Source: Protostelium mycophagum (lineage: Eukaryota > Evosea > Variosea > Protosteliida > Protosteliaceae). From it: a stretch of DNA of 43,871 nt. The translations under genes and the position numbers were made by a program. Position 1 is the first letter of the stretch. Every line of letters starts with the position of its first letter. The stretch spans positions 1 through 43,871 of the forward strand of contig MZNV01001597.1 of the NCBI GenBank assembly GCA_002081555.1, in the 5' to 3' direction. Below, one piece after another: positions 21,924 through 33,391 of this stretch. The notes beneath the pieces were generated by a model. The model searched no databases. It saw only the letters and a program-made list of their open reading frames with translations, and was not told where the DNA came from.

Positions 21924-22186
21924 ATGTTTCTTCATGCCCCGGCTAACACGCCAAAGACACCAAAAGAGGCGGTGAGCTCTATAGGTTCTCCACCTTCATT
22001 ATTTTTCTCCAATTGATGTCTCAGATCGAATGGGTTTTAATTCCATTCCGTAAGACAAGATTATTATTTCAATATGCTTCTTCACAAGGCAGCATTGATG
22101 TGACAACTTTCTTGACTTACAAAAATGAAGTCCTATTTCTGTTGGATGATCGTTTTTCTGACAATTCAACAGAGCCAATTTCATAA
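21924..22186 (+). CDS. Small two-exon ORF, unknown function, overlapping the next gene's start
   Basis: Exon 1 (21924-21971) and exon 2 (22025-22186) are separated by a typical 53-nt GT-AG intron and join in phase to a 69-residue protein: MFLHAPANTPKTPKEA, then IEWVLIPFRKTRLLFQY and ending DDRFSDNSTEPIS. I recognise no family. Its last 62 bp overlap, in a different frame, the first codons of the LCAT-family lipase as drawn. Either both are real and overlap, or the lipase starts at a later ATG (for instance near 22281, MHSIPVHFSEDL). Confidence 0.45.
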
Positions 22187-24693
22187 AACAGCAAGATCAG
22201 TGCCAAGAGACAGGCATGCTACGATATGCAGTAATTCACCGAATTCTCGGCCCTTGAAACAAGGAGTAGGCAATCACCTAATGCACTCCATACCTGTCCA
22301 TTTCTCAGAAGATCTATTTCAGAAGTCATTAAAAAAATCGCCTTCACAGAGAGATGAACCTTCGAGTCACATTCGCACAGCACAGTCTCAAGACGATATA
22401 TTTGTCACACCAACTGCACATCTATCACAAGAGAATATCTCACTCGCCAATACAAGGGATGGGATATTGCAGGAAGAGGATGTGTATCTATCTCCTGAAG
22501 AGTACAATTTCACTCCTGATTATAGCACCACGTCATCGAATAATATCAGTCTAGAGCCTTCGCCTCTTTCGAGCGAGGGAAGTGGATCAACTGCAAATTT
22601 TGTGGGAGCAGTTCGACCGGATAATCTGCCGAAGGCTCAAAGTAATTTCAATGAGGTGAATAATTATTTTTTTGATGCAAGAAATATCTGGATTGTGCTC
22701 GTAGGATGAAAAACAATTTTATTAATATTATACAGAAGATAGAGGTAATAGACAGCAAATTGATTCCGTTGGTTCTGGTACCAGGATTGCAGGGCTCAGA
22801 ACTGTTCGATCAAAGTGGAAAAAAGTTATGGCTGTCACCAAAGCAGGTATCGATCTCCTTCATATGTTTCCTGTGCTGCAAACACAAGCCTCTATGGCTC
22901 AATGGAACAGCGCTTGGCTACGAACCAAGAGATTCTGGGTTCGATCCCCAGTAGAGGCTTCTTTTTTATTTGTTGCTGACATTTCTCAAGATTTTGGGAA
23001 GAGAACCGAACTGCCGGTTGGACCTCCCATTATCTTGGACGAAGGTAACATATATAATATAATTAGAACATATAATAATGTGTGGAGGTGGAGGATGATC
23101 CTGATGACGTTGAGCAACACATGCTGTTCAGACAAGGAGTAGATAGTGTCTCTGCTTCAGGTCTATTGATGCAGGTGAGAAGATTGATTGTCATAGGAAA
23201 TGATATCTCAACCGAAAAGGTTGCCAAGGTATCCGTGTACAAAGATTTTGTGAAGAAAGCTAAAAATTCGGGGAGAAAATTCTATGAATTTCCTTATGAT
23301 TGGAGGCGAGATCTCAACGAAGGTATAATTCATCACTCCAATCATATCCCACTCAAATATTACAGCCGCTTATGATCTTGCTAAATTACTATTAAAAATA
23401 GAAAAAGAATGCGGTGTACCGGCACAGGTAGTCGGGCACAGCATGGGAGGATTAGTTGTCTATGCTGTCATGAACGACCCAAAATACGTAAATTTATTTC
23501 ACAGCGCGGTCTATGTCGGTATGTCTTCTGCCAATAAAAATGAAAGGCTATGATGAATAATGAATTAGGCACACCTTTCAGTCAGGGTGCCAACTTTTTA
23601 GAATTTATGCACGTTGGCCTGCCAACAGGTATTGATTTATTTTGATTTATAAATACCTTTTCAGTGAAATACTGATGATATGAGGATTGAATAAGGAGAT
23701 TATGGATCCATATGTGCTATTCACTTTATCTTCTGGATGTGTCTTCTTTCCCTTCTCTGATAATCCTATGATTTATGGTTACAAAGATAGAACCCCCACA
23801 CCAAGACCCAAAGAACTGGACCCGAGGTATTTTTATTTCTCTGAAGAAGTTATAAAAATAGTCAAAGGTATCAGACACAATTCACTCTAGAAGAGAAGGA
23901 AGAACGTGTGAAGTTTTTAGAGGATTACGTATGGTTTACACCTTATGATATCGATTTCTACAATCCAGAAGAGTGGCTGTCACACAAAATCGGAATATAT
24001 GGTTTAAATTATCAAAAATATCCTTGGAAAATTCCTGAAGGCAGACAAGATGCAGATCTTCTGGAGGTAGATGCATCTATATAATCATCATATATAGAAT
24101 ATGTAATCATATAATAACAATAAAAGATTTTGCTTGAGCACCAGAGGAAAGCTTTGTACCAAGCCAGGCATTTCAGATCGCGCATCAAATTCAATCCGAT
24201 GATAAATTACCCACCGATTGCTGTCATCAGGACAACCGGCATCCCCACAGCGACCAAAGGTGAATTCTATGAATGTATCTTTTCTGACTCGTTGTAGTGC
24301 TGCGAAACGGACCAAAATCAGTCAGAGGGTTCGATTTTGACACATTACCAAAAGGAGATGGTGACGGGAGGATTGCTACTGCTGCAACTGCTCCACCGAG
24401 AGGTATTTATTTTGAGATGTCTATTTGGGTGTTGATAAATGGAAACAGGAGTGCCTCATGATGTGTACAGAACAGATCTTGTGCATGCATTCATGTTTAA
24501 TGACCCAAAGATATGGAATGTATTGGAAGAGATGTGTGGTTATGGTGGAAGTCGGACTTGGTTTGAGAGGCCTCGTCCAGTGTACAAACCACCACCAAGA
24601 CATAAGAATATGGGTTACTGGCTGATGAAGAGGCTCACCTCTATAGACATCAAACAATCAGTAAAATCTCCCACTTATTCATACCCGCAATAA
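22125..24693 (+). CDS. LCAT-family acyltransferase/lipase
   Basis: The proposed start gives a signal peptide (MKSYFCWMIVFLTIQQSQF) and a low-complexity N-terminal region of about 150 residues. Then comes the LCAT core: LIPLVLVPGLQGSELFDQS, LWLSPKQ, QGVDSVSASGLL, YEFPYDWRRDLNEA, and the nucleophile elbow VVGHSMGGLVVYAVM with its catalytic Ser. After that come AVYVGTPFSQGANFL and C-terminal VPHDVYRTDLVHAFMFNDP. The family includes lysosomal phospholipase A2, LCAT and PDAT enzymes that hydrolyse or transfer acyl chains from phospholipids. About ten short introns are present; one (22847-22990, 144 nt) contains a tRNA gene. The stop TAA overlaps AATAAA at 24689-24694. The first exon is uncertain because it overlaps the small ORF upstream. 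Confidence 0.85.
22888..22959 (+). tRNA. tRNA-Arg (ACG), nested in a protein-gene intron
   Basis: A 72-nt cloverleaf. Acceptor GCCTCTA pairs perfectly with TAGAGGC. The D arm is GCT/AGC around a loop with GG. The anticodon stem CTTGG/CCAAG encloses CTACGAA, with anticodon ACG (read as ICG for Arg). The variable loop is AGATT, and the T arm CTGGG/CCCAG encloses TTCGATC. Internal promoter boxes match: A box TGGCTCAATGG and B box GGTTCGATCCC. No CCA is encoded, as expected for a nuclear gene. A T-rich Pol III terminator follows at once (22961-22967). There is no intron. The tRNA lies on the sense strand within intron 22847-22990 of the LCAT-family gene. Confidence 0.93.
22960..22970 (+). terminator. 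RNA polymerase III terminator (T run)
   Basis: A run of six T residues directly follows the tRNA-Arg gene, matching the Pol III stop signal, and lies inside the host gene's intron. Confidence 0.7.
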
Positions 24694-24770
24694 AGTGTTT
24701 ACAATGATGTAAATCGCTGCTGAAGTGGCGAAATTTAAAATTGTTGGAATCACACATCACGATTACAAAG

Positions 24771-25352
24771 ATGTCACAAGAAGAAAATGTGAGGGTGGGT
24801 GTTGCAGCCTTTGTGACAAAGAAGACCGAAGACGGCAAGACTAGATTCTTGATAGGAAAGAGGAAGGGCTCTCATGGTGCTGGTGCCTGGGCACTCCCTG
24901 GAGGTCATCTAGAATTTGGAGAGTCTTGGGAGGACTGTGCAAAACGTAGATATCCTACACCAAATGATTCACATGGTTAATTGACATTAGGCGAGGTTTT
25001 AGAGGAGACTGGAATAGTCTTACCAGCCAGACTCGCATTTTTGACAGCAACTAACAGTATAATGGTGCAAGACAAGAAGCACTATGTGACCATTTTTATG
25101 CATGGCATCGCCAGCCCAGAAACAGAAGCCCAAGTGAGCCATCTCTGATGACTGAATAAATTGTTCTAACTGATTGAAGGTTTTGGAACCTGAGAAATGT
25201 GAGGGTTGGCTGTGGGCAACTTGGGAGGAGGTATCTGTTCATTTAGATGATTTAATGTGACAGCACAGGTATTCGGAGGAAGCAAATATTACGACCCTCT
25301 GTTCAGTCCACTCGAGGATCTTCGTGAGCAGCACCCACACATCACACTGTGA
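24771..25352 (+). CDS. NUDT15: NUDT15/MTH2-like Nudix hydrolase
   Basis: Four exons (24771-24945, 24991-25133, 25180-25230, 25269-25352) encode 150 residues. The Nudix box is complete: GGHLEFGESWEDCAKREVL followed by EETGI, matching G(x5)E(x7)RE(x2)EExG. Other NUDT15 features are IGKRKGSHGAGAWALPGG, HYVTIFMHGI and LEPEKCEGWLWATWEE. The likely role is hydrolysis of (oxidised or modified) nucleoside triphosphates to monophosphates in the cytosol. It starts 77 bp after the LCAT-family stop on the same strand and ends 77 bp from the convergent SGT1 stop. Confidence 0.92.
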
Positions 25353-25429
25353 GAAGGGACAAATACATTTATTTAGATTTTAATGTCTTAATTCAGAAAA
25401 AGAAATATTAATGGGTGATATTTTATTCC

Positions 25430-26180
25430 TCACTGTTCATTCCAGTTGTGCATCTCCATACCTGCTGCTGTTAGAACGAATTAAATATTTATATATATTA
25501 ATACCTTTCGGGGGTGAGCCTTTCACAGTCTTCTTTCCAACATCCTCCCAGTTTGTGGACAGCACAGTTCCTCCTGATTCCGTGAATGACTTCATCATGG
25601 CTCTCTTCTGTTCATCTGTTCCATTAGAGAATATATCCTGGAACACTTTGTTCAATCCATCTCCTTCTTCATCGAGCTTTTCAGTGGAGAGGATCTGCTC
25701 CCAATTCTTTTTAGTTTTGTTCTGAGTTCCAGAACCTGATCATATCAGCGAAATACATCTACAAGGTACCGTAATAGTACTTGAAGAACCAGTCTGTGCT
25801 GTAGGGAGGCCAGCGTCCTCTAAACTCTTCCATTGTGCGCTCTTCACTTTCTTCAATTTGATTTCGATCTTGGTTGAGAGGAAATTCGTTGAGGATTGGG
25901 TTGGATCAATAGAAGCTGCAAGATTAAAGTCCATCATCCACTCTGAGCCGGTGGGTAATTGGAGATTGGCAGAAACCTGCCTTGTCAGATCATGTACCTC
26001 TACTCCAAGCTGAAATACCTCTCTCTCTGAAATCTTGATGTTGGCATCTTCTGGCTTCACTCCCTTCGCCAATATGGTGATATACAAATGGTCGAGTGTC
26101 TGGTACCATTCGTGTCTGACTTTGGGGGCTCCACTTTGTGTAAAGAGCCCTTTTCCATCGTTGTTTGTCTGCTCGCTCAT
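25430..26180 (-). CDS. SGT1: SGT1 co-chaperone (CS and SGS domains, no TPR)
   Basis: Reads on the minus strand from MSEQTNND. The CS domain contains KVRHEWYQTLDHLYITILAK and NFLSTKIEIKLKKVKSAQW. After a 44-nt intron comes the SGS domain: NKTKKNWEQILSTEKLDEEG, LNKVFQDIFSNGTDEQKRAM and MKSFTESGGTVLSTNWEDVG. The C terminus GMEMHNWNEQ is reached through a second intron. SGT1 binds HSP90 and SKP1/SCF and acts in kinetochore and ubiquitin-ligase assembly. The TPR domain found in plant, yeast and animal SGT1 is absent: HAUS5 ends only about 136-157 bp upstream of the start, leaving no room for it. An alternative start at 26201 adds seven residues. AATAAA begins 2 nt after the stop. Confidence 0.9.
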
Positions 26181-26336
26181 TTTCGTGTTGTGACTTGGCA
26201 TGGAAAGTAAAACCAGTTGTAGAGCACCGATCTGAGTTTTGAAAAAATGTTTTCGCACCAATTATCAATTTATGGACTTACATTATTTATCCGTGGACCA
26301 CTCCAGCCAATAGCTTTTACATATATACAATATTAT

Positions 26337-28992
26337 TTATTGGGAATCGTTTTGATGCTGCCTCAAGCTTGCACACGCCGACATCGCTTTCGATAACGTC
26401 CTCTCGAAATTTTGTCCGTTCACTTTATACCATGGCACGACAAATCTCGCTGGCTCGTTCCGGCTGTCATGATATTAACATCTCTACATGAGGATTCAGA
26501 AGTATCACCTGTCGTCCTCTAATCTCCTTGTTTCTGGGCATATCTCATTCACACAAATCTTCACCAGCTCTTCCGTATTCAACAACTCATCCATCCACTT
26601 GTTCTCATGTTCAGAAGACATGTCATGTGATCTGCCTCTCAATCCTCCATTCATCAGTACTCAGAAACTCATCATCGTCACAATCATTTACCTTGTAGTT
26701 CTGTCTGTCCCACAACTGAAGAATTCTTCGACAATTTTTGTGATATGTGCTTCCAATTGAGCAGAACATTATTGAGATGATGATTGACCACGTTCATATC
26801 CTGGCAGTATTCCATATATCCATAAGCTGCTAACTGTGATGGATATCCACTCGTTCTCAAAAGTGTGCGTATGATCTCTTGTGCTGATACTAATCCCGCC
26901 TCCTCTCCTCTTCCAAATGTCTCCTCTATGAGATGGATCGTGGATGTCACCGCTGGTTGTCTGAAATGTTCACTTTAATGTGATAACGAAGGAACCTACT
27001 CGTTACATCCGGTGATGGATCTGTACAGCTGGGCCGGCTGGAACGTATTGGTCTCATTTCTCACCCATTCTCTCGCGTTGTGCAGGTCATTCATAGATAT
27101 ATTCATCATCTATATCCGATCACTCATCTAAAGTGATGGATGGATCTACCTTATCTGCCACGTAATGATGTATGGAATAGATCTTATTGTAGATGGCTCT
27201 TCTGGCGTGTATATTGTGTTCTAATATTGATTGTATCATCTTATACTGCTTATCTCTCTTGCTCTGCTCCTGATCAATCTTCTCTCTTCTTTCCATCAAT
27301 TGATGCTTGATCATCTCCTCCTCTCTATTTATCCTCTTTATATCCTCCATCTTCCTCTCTAAATAGTACAACATCCCCTCCTTCCCATTCTTCTCTCTCT
27401 CTAATTCCAGTATCTTACTGTTCTTATCAATATATCATATATCATATATCATATATCATATATACCTTATACGCTCCCTGTATCCTCTCTCTTCTTCCAT
27501 CTTGTACATCTCTCCACGTCGTATATTTATGTTATTCTCGATTGTGAACAATTCATTCAGTATCGTCTCCTTCATCATGAATCTATTTCCTCATTTACTA
27601 TGAAATATAGTGATTGTATCATTACTTTTGATTGATCTGGGATCTGAGATTGCCGAGAAGTGTCGATACGTGATTATCGTATACTGCTTCCTCTATCTTT
27701 ACCTCCTTCTCTCCTCTTATCATATGTGTCGTCTCTACAATCATCCCTTGTAATATCCTCACCATCTCTGGCATACTCACTTGTGTCCTCTATATATCAT
27801 GATGATCTATATCTATATCTCTGTAGTTACCTCCAATATAGCCCTTCCCTCATCTAATATATCCTGATTGAATACCATACTTGTCTTTCCTTCTACCTCA
27901 TCAGATGATACAATCATCTGTCATCGTCAATACTCTGCCTTAGAATATTTGTTTGCAGTCATCACAACATGATCTGCCTGTTGAAAGAAAAAACTTTAAA
28001 AATATAATATCACCTCCTTTTCAACATTGAGATACATATTGTGGGTCATGGTAGCATGTAAATTCTCCACATTGATCTCGGATATATCAATAAATTGATA
28101 TGACGTGCCATCATATTATACATGATTCTCCACCTTATTGTGGGACTCGGTCTTCTGCTCCTCTTTTTGTGAAGATTTGTTTATGTCTGTTTTATTGTGT
28201 TCTGAATTCTTAAGAGCATGAATTTGTGAATTTGCATTTGTGATCGTGGATAATTTATCTCTGAAAGATTCATTCTGTTTTGAAACTCTGTGCTCAAAAG
28301 AATCCAATAAAGAGGCTTCTGTCGAACGTCGCGAGTGGAGCTGTGACAATTCGCGTAATTCTTGCTCTTCAAAATTCAGTGGGTGTTTAGAATATTAAAT
28401 ATGTTATATAAATATTTTGAAAAAGTTTGCACCTCCATCTCTGATTTCTTGTGAGAATTGATTCATTTCCATTTGCATTTGTTTGATCTTCTGCCTCGTA
28501 TCTGCGAGTTGTGTCGCGAGGTCCTTCCTTTTTTCTAAGAGGGTAGCTCTTTGATGTTCCTTTTCCTCTCTAAGTTCCTTTGTTCTTCGTCCATTTCTGA
28601 AAAGTCAAGGAATAATGTTGCAAGTTAGATCTTATCATTAGGATACACTTGCAGATTCTCTTTAATCTTGGTGCTGGTTCTGAAATTAAATCAGTACATA
28701 CGATCTTGTTTTCTCTTCAAGGTCTCACTTGAGGTTTCTGACGTTGTCTCTAAGAAACTCCAAGATAGGGACCATATTACCCCTACATAACTCTTTCACT
28801 TCTGATGGTTCTGGTATGATCACAGATCTATCGAGAGTTATAATCCCATGTTCTGTGATGACATCACCTTCTTGCTCCTGTTTCGGCTTTGGCCCAAGCG
28901 ACAAGATCTTGTGATAATGTTTGTCTCTGTTCTATTTGAAGGGGAACATCACCCAAACGAGAGCGGCTCTGAGTCTTCTTCTGTCCGATCAT
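26337..28992 (-). CDS. HAUS5: Augmin complex subunit HAUS5/AUG5-like
   Basis: The N terminus carries LSQDLVAWAKAETGARR and, after a 43-nt intron, SVIIPEPSEVKELCRGNM and VPILEFLRDNVRNLK. This is the calponin-homology-like opening seen in HAUS5/AUG5 (LRxLCRGQxxPIWxF). Long coiled coils follow (about 28600-27120, e.g. ERKMEDIKRINREEEMIKHQ). The C terminus NEPARFVVPWYKVNGQNFER matches the conserved QPA...W..VDGQ end of AUG5. Augmin recruits gamma-tubulin to existing microtubules for branching nucleation in the spindle. One intron carries an ATATC-type microsatellite (about 27430-27465). The stop TAA lies inside AATAAA (26336-26341). Middle exon borders are approximate. It shares a 147-bp divergent promoter with RRP9. 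Confidence 0.75.
27430..27465. repeat. (ATATCATAT)n microsatellite
   Basis: Four near-perfect iterations of ATATCATAT lie inside an intron of the HAUS5-like gene. Simple tandem repeat. Confidence 0.85.
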
Positions 28993-29139
28993 CTCATCAA
29001 CTTTGAATAATGTTCTTCGCGCCGAATTCTAAATTCCAAAAATCAATCTACAACTTAAAATAATCTTGCCTTTTTCCGATCACATCAGATCAAGGATAGA
29101 ACAGACCGAAACGTCTTAACTTTTTTTGAGATTCAGACG

Positions 29140-31040
29140 ATGAATCGAGGAAAGTCAAGGGGTGCATCAAGAGGTGGAAGAGGTGGAAGTAGGGGAAGAC
29201 CAAAGACCTTTGGAATTGGAAACAAATGTGAGAATTAATACAGACACTGCGCAATATACCTCTGTCATATATTTATTGTTGTCAGCGCTGGACAAAAAGA
29301 GAAGATTTAGAGGTGATGAAGAGCTAAGAAGTGATGATGAAATTGAGGAAGATGAGACTATCGGCAGATCGGTAGGTCTCTCAATCTCGCTATGATTGAA
29401 CAAATCATTACTGTCGATCGCTTTTTTATTTTGCTTTAGGAGGATGCCACCTTTCTCGATAACGATGAGAACACATTGAAAAAGAGAAAAGGAGAGACAC
29501 CAGAAGAAGCTCGGTAATGACATGATTCTAAGTCTTTTGTGATTCATGAAAATCACAGACTCCGATTAGCGAAAGGATATCTGGAGAAGATGAACACTAC
29601 TTTGGTGGATAAAGGATTAGCTGTAGAAGGTGAAGAAACAGAAGATGCTAATGCATTCGACGCTATGGATCTCGATCGTGAGATTATCGCATCACGTTTA
29701 CGTCAGGATTTGGTGCGTTATTTGGATGGAATTATAATTATATAATTAATTTATAATGTACAGAGTGACAGCAAAAGAAGAGCCAGAAACCTCGTCGCAG
29801 ACCAGATGATCGATTTCACTCGGACGGAAGAGAACACAATCATATTCAGAGGACATCAAAGAGCAGTAACAGCTGTGGTCATATCTGAGGACGAAACAAC
29901 CGTCTTCTCTGCCTCAAAAGACTGCAACATCATAAAATGTGATGACAATGCAAACATTAAAAATTGATGATAACAGGGGATGTAAAGGAAAGAAAGAAAG
30001 TGCACACCTTTAAAGGAGAGAATATTAAAGACGGAGAGACCTTTGCGAAAGGACATAATGGTGCCATTTTGGGATTAGCATTGAGCAGTGATGGATCTCA
30101 TCTTGCATCATGTGGCACAGACAAAGGAAATCCGATAAGAATATGGAATTCAACAAACAATCATCATATAGAGAATCTTGTTGGCCACAGAGATATCATA
30201 ACGGTGGGTCATGACATTATGTCATACATGACATCAAGATGACGTCATACAGTGTGTTGCCTTCAAAAAAGACAGCCTTCAATTATATTCAGGTTCTTAC
30301 GACAGAACTGTAAAGATATGGAACATCAAAAACAAGAGCTACATAGACACCCTCTTCGGACACCAAGACAAAGTTGTCGCTATAGACAGTTTATACAAAG
30401 AAAATCCGGTGTCTGTTGGTGAGAGTAAATCGGTGCATCTGTGGAGGGTAAGAGTCTGCATCATGATGATTGTGTATACTTATGGTGAAACAGGTAGAAA
30501 AAGAGACACAATTGATATTTCATGGACATTCGGGATCAGTAGATGCGGTGTGCATGATGGATGAGAGTACTTTTGTCACGGGAAGTCAAGACGGTTCCAT
30601 AGCTGTGTGGTTTGCTGCCAAAAAACGACCGGCGTGTGTAGTTCCTCGTGCTCATGGCGGCAACTCGTCTTGGATCTCCGCATTAGCAGCCGTGCCATTC
30701 ACCGATCTCTTTGTGTCAGGTATATCACAAGTACCCACATTTCCATGTTGAAAATACAAAGGTTCTTGTGACGGATTCATACGTTTCTGGAAGGTGATTC
30801 TCCATGCCAATGGAGCAGCTGTCAAGCAGATCTGTCAAGTCGCGGTGGTAAGGAGAATGAGATATTCTGGTGGTATTGACTTTGTTGTAGAATGGATGGG
30901 TGAACAGTTTATCATTCAGCCCGAGCGGACGGAAGCTTGCAGTTGGTGTTGGGAAGGATCATAGATTAGGAAGATGGGACGTGATACAAGATGCTGTAAA
31001 CTCTACCGTACTCCTGACTCTACCAATAAACAATCAATAA
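29140..31040 (+). CDS. RRP9: U3 snoRNP-specific WD40 protein RRP9 (U3-55K)
   Basis: The N terminus is Arg/Gly-rich (MNRGKSRGASRGGRGGSRG). Next come an acidic segment and the conserved helix region RLAKGYLEKMNTTLVDKGL and EIIASRLRQDL, then a WD40 propeller beginning FRGHQRAVTAVVISEDETTV. Blades with typical GH...WD/IWN spacing follow: ASKDCNIIKWDV, CGTDKGNPIRIWN, SGSYDRTVKIWNI, ESKSVHLWRV, GSQDGSIAVWF, SCDGFIRFWKV. RRP9 binds U3 snoRNA for 18S rRNA processing in the nucleolus. Introns are about 40-60 nt. An AATAAA occurs inside the last codons (31024-31029). Confidence 0.9.
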
Positions 31041-31309
31041 TCCAGTTGATCCCTTCGAAGAAATGTGATGCAAACTTTTCACTTGTCGAATTTATCTGAC
31101 AATTTTATTTCGATAAAAGAAAAAGGTTTATTGAGGCATATGATCAACAGGCGTGTGATCAACAGGCACTTTTGTCAATGGTCCAGTAGTTACCACAATC
31201 TTTAGAAGTACCAAAAAAAACCGACACAATTAATTGGGATAAAATATAAGGGTTGTAACAGAGCCTCGTTTACGCACCGAAATTCAAAAACCGGAAGTAA
31301 ACTCGATTG

Positions 31310-33355
31310 ATGAGAGCCATACAGATCCTGTCGTTCATATGTCTTTTGGTATACCCTACGATACAACAGAGTCTCTCCCCTATTACTGAGACTATCACTC
31401 TGTACGTCAGCACGGCTCCACAGAGCACAAATGGACCCAATTGTGGATCTACTCTGTACCCTTGCGCCTCCATTTCAAGTGCTTTGAACAATCTCTTTGA
31501 TAAGGCAGAGAATTCCACAGCGACACGGATCAGAGGCTTCATACTCCTTCGTTCGGATCTCCTCACAGGTGATTATAACTGTCTTTATGTTATTGACTGG
31601 ACAAAGGCGAAGTCGTGACTATTGGGAGAAATCAGATTTCTCAGAATCAGCTGTTCGAATTAGACATCAGTTCAGATCTCAGCTATGGAAAACTTCTCCT
31701 CTCTGTAGAACGTATCGATGTCAAATTGGCGAGATGTAAGAGGTCAAATGAGTATTTTTAATGATGTCTCTCAGCGACCATCAATCTGTCACATTTTGTT
31801 CTGTCGGGAAGTTATGATACGGCTCTGACCGTCTATAATTATTCAGAAGTGTACATTGATGATGTCCGATTCGATTCAGCAAGGATGGCCATCCTACTCA
31901 ATGAAGGTGAGACTTCCAGCACGAAATATCTTGTTTATTATAACTTGTTCTGTTCTTATGCGAAAAACATGATCCTACTTTAATGGCTAGGGTTGATTAC
32001 ATTCACAGAATCGTTCTTGTATGCAAGCGGATGCACATTCACGAGCTCCAAAGATCGCGATACCTCCATATTATATTCCATGTCAAATTCTGAAATCTAC
32101 TTCGATCATTGCTTCATCGATGGGTGAGCACCTCTACCTCTTCATGATGACACTGACATCCTCCAGTTATTCAACTCAGAACGCCATCATAAAAGTGGAA
32201 GATAGCATACTGAGCATCACAAACTCCACAATGTCAAATAATCATATTCAAGGGAACTCTCTGGTCTTGGCTATGGGCAGCAGGTATGATAGCTTCAAAT
32301 GAATATACATTTCACATTTAATATTTAGATTGAATCTTGACGATTGAGAGAACACAGCAAAGTGTACGCAGTCGACAGCAAGTTCTTGAATAATAGTGGT
32401 TCATCGATCATAAATGTGGACTCTTTATCAAACGTCGTACTGCAACACAGTACATTCTTCGGATCTCAAGGCTCAGATACTCTTCGGGTATCAAGACGTA
32501 CATCTCGAGAATGTTTATTTTAACGCGTTGTAGATGAGTGGTTATGCGTCCAGGATGTCATCTGTGAACATCACCAACACAACATTTGATGACTTCACGG
32601 ATTTTGGATTGAACCTGGATCACGTGAACTCTGTGAACATATTTCAGTCAACTCTAGAGAGATTACGCATTTCAAGCCCTTCTGGACTCATCTCCATGAG
32701 GGTAATTTACTTTGTTAAAGATTATAGTTTGTATCGATGTTGATTGTGCTCAGGAGAGCATTTTGGATTCGAAGCAGCCAAATGAGAAATTGATCGTCTA
32801 CAACGGCAACTCTTCCCTTTTACACTTGTCACATGTTACGATGCTATCAGATGATATAGACCCTTTTGGGTGCCTTCAGAACAGCAACGCCTTCTCCTTT
32901 TGTTATGTCTGCAGAGGAGGTCAGTCCTTTCACATCTTCCACTTGATTGAATATAGCAGGACTGAAGAACTGTGAATTATGCCAGGGAGTATGTACACTA
33001 AATTCAAATGGAAAAGAGGCGTGCTATCAAGACACACTGAGCACTTGTGAAGGTCCCTGCAGGTGAGAATGAATTGTGTGTTTGTGAATACAAAACTCAA
33101 ATTGTCAGGCCAAATAATGATATAAACGCCGACTGTTTCTGTGGCATCGCGCTGTACTCACGAAATTGCAATGATTTAGACACTGGTGTCCGATTTATCA
33201 TTGCGTTGACAGTGCTGTCTTTCGTGCTGTTGACAGGCTCCATTCTTGCTGTGCATCTCGAAAGGTGATGTCTATATACCTCTACAATTACTCAATTTCA
33301 CAGACGAAGGCAGAAGATCAACATCGCTCGCATCAACAGGATGACCGAAGATTAA
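31310..33355 (+). CDS. Membrane-anchored right-handed beta-helix protein
   Basis: A signal peptide (MRAIQILSFICLLVYPTIQQ) precedes NGPNCGSTLYPCASISSALN, the usual opening of pectin-lyase-fold surface proteins. A long parallel beta-helix-like region follows with repeated short strands such as VEDSILSITNSTMSNNH, NITNTTFDDFTDFGLNLDHV and VNIFQSTLERLRI. Two EGF-like cysteine clusters (NCELCQGVCTLNSNG, CFCGIALYSRNC) precede one TM helix (FIIALTVLSFVLLTGSILAV) and a short basic tail ending INRMTED. There is no kinase or other cytosolic domain. It is probably a surface adhesion or sensing protein; ligand unknown. Exon borders in the helix region are approximate. The stop is followed within 3 nt by AATAAA and lies 36 bp from the convergent golgin stop. 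Confidence 0.75.
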
Positions 33356-33391
33356 AAATAAAGTGTCTTTTATTGTTGGAGTGGTGATTTT

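Noticed and set aside
25411-25725. Plus-strand 104-codon ORF
   Set aside because: It is antisense to the SGS domain of SGT1.
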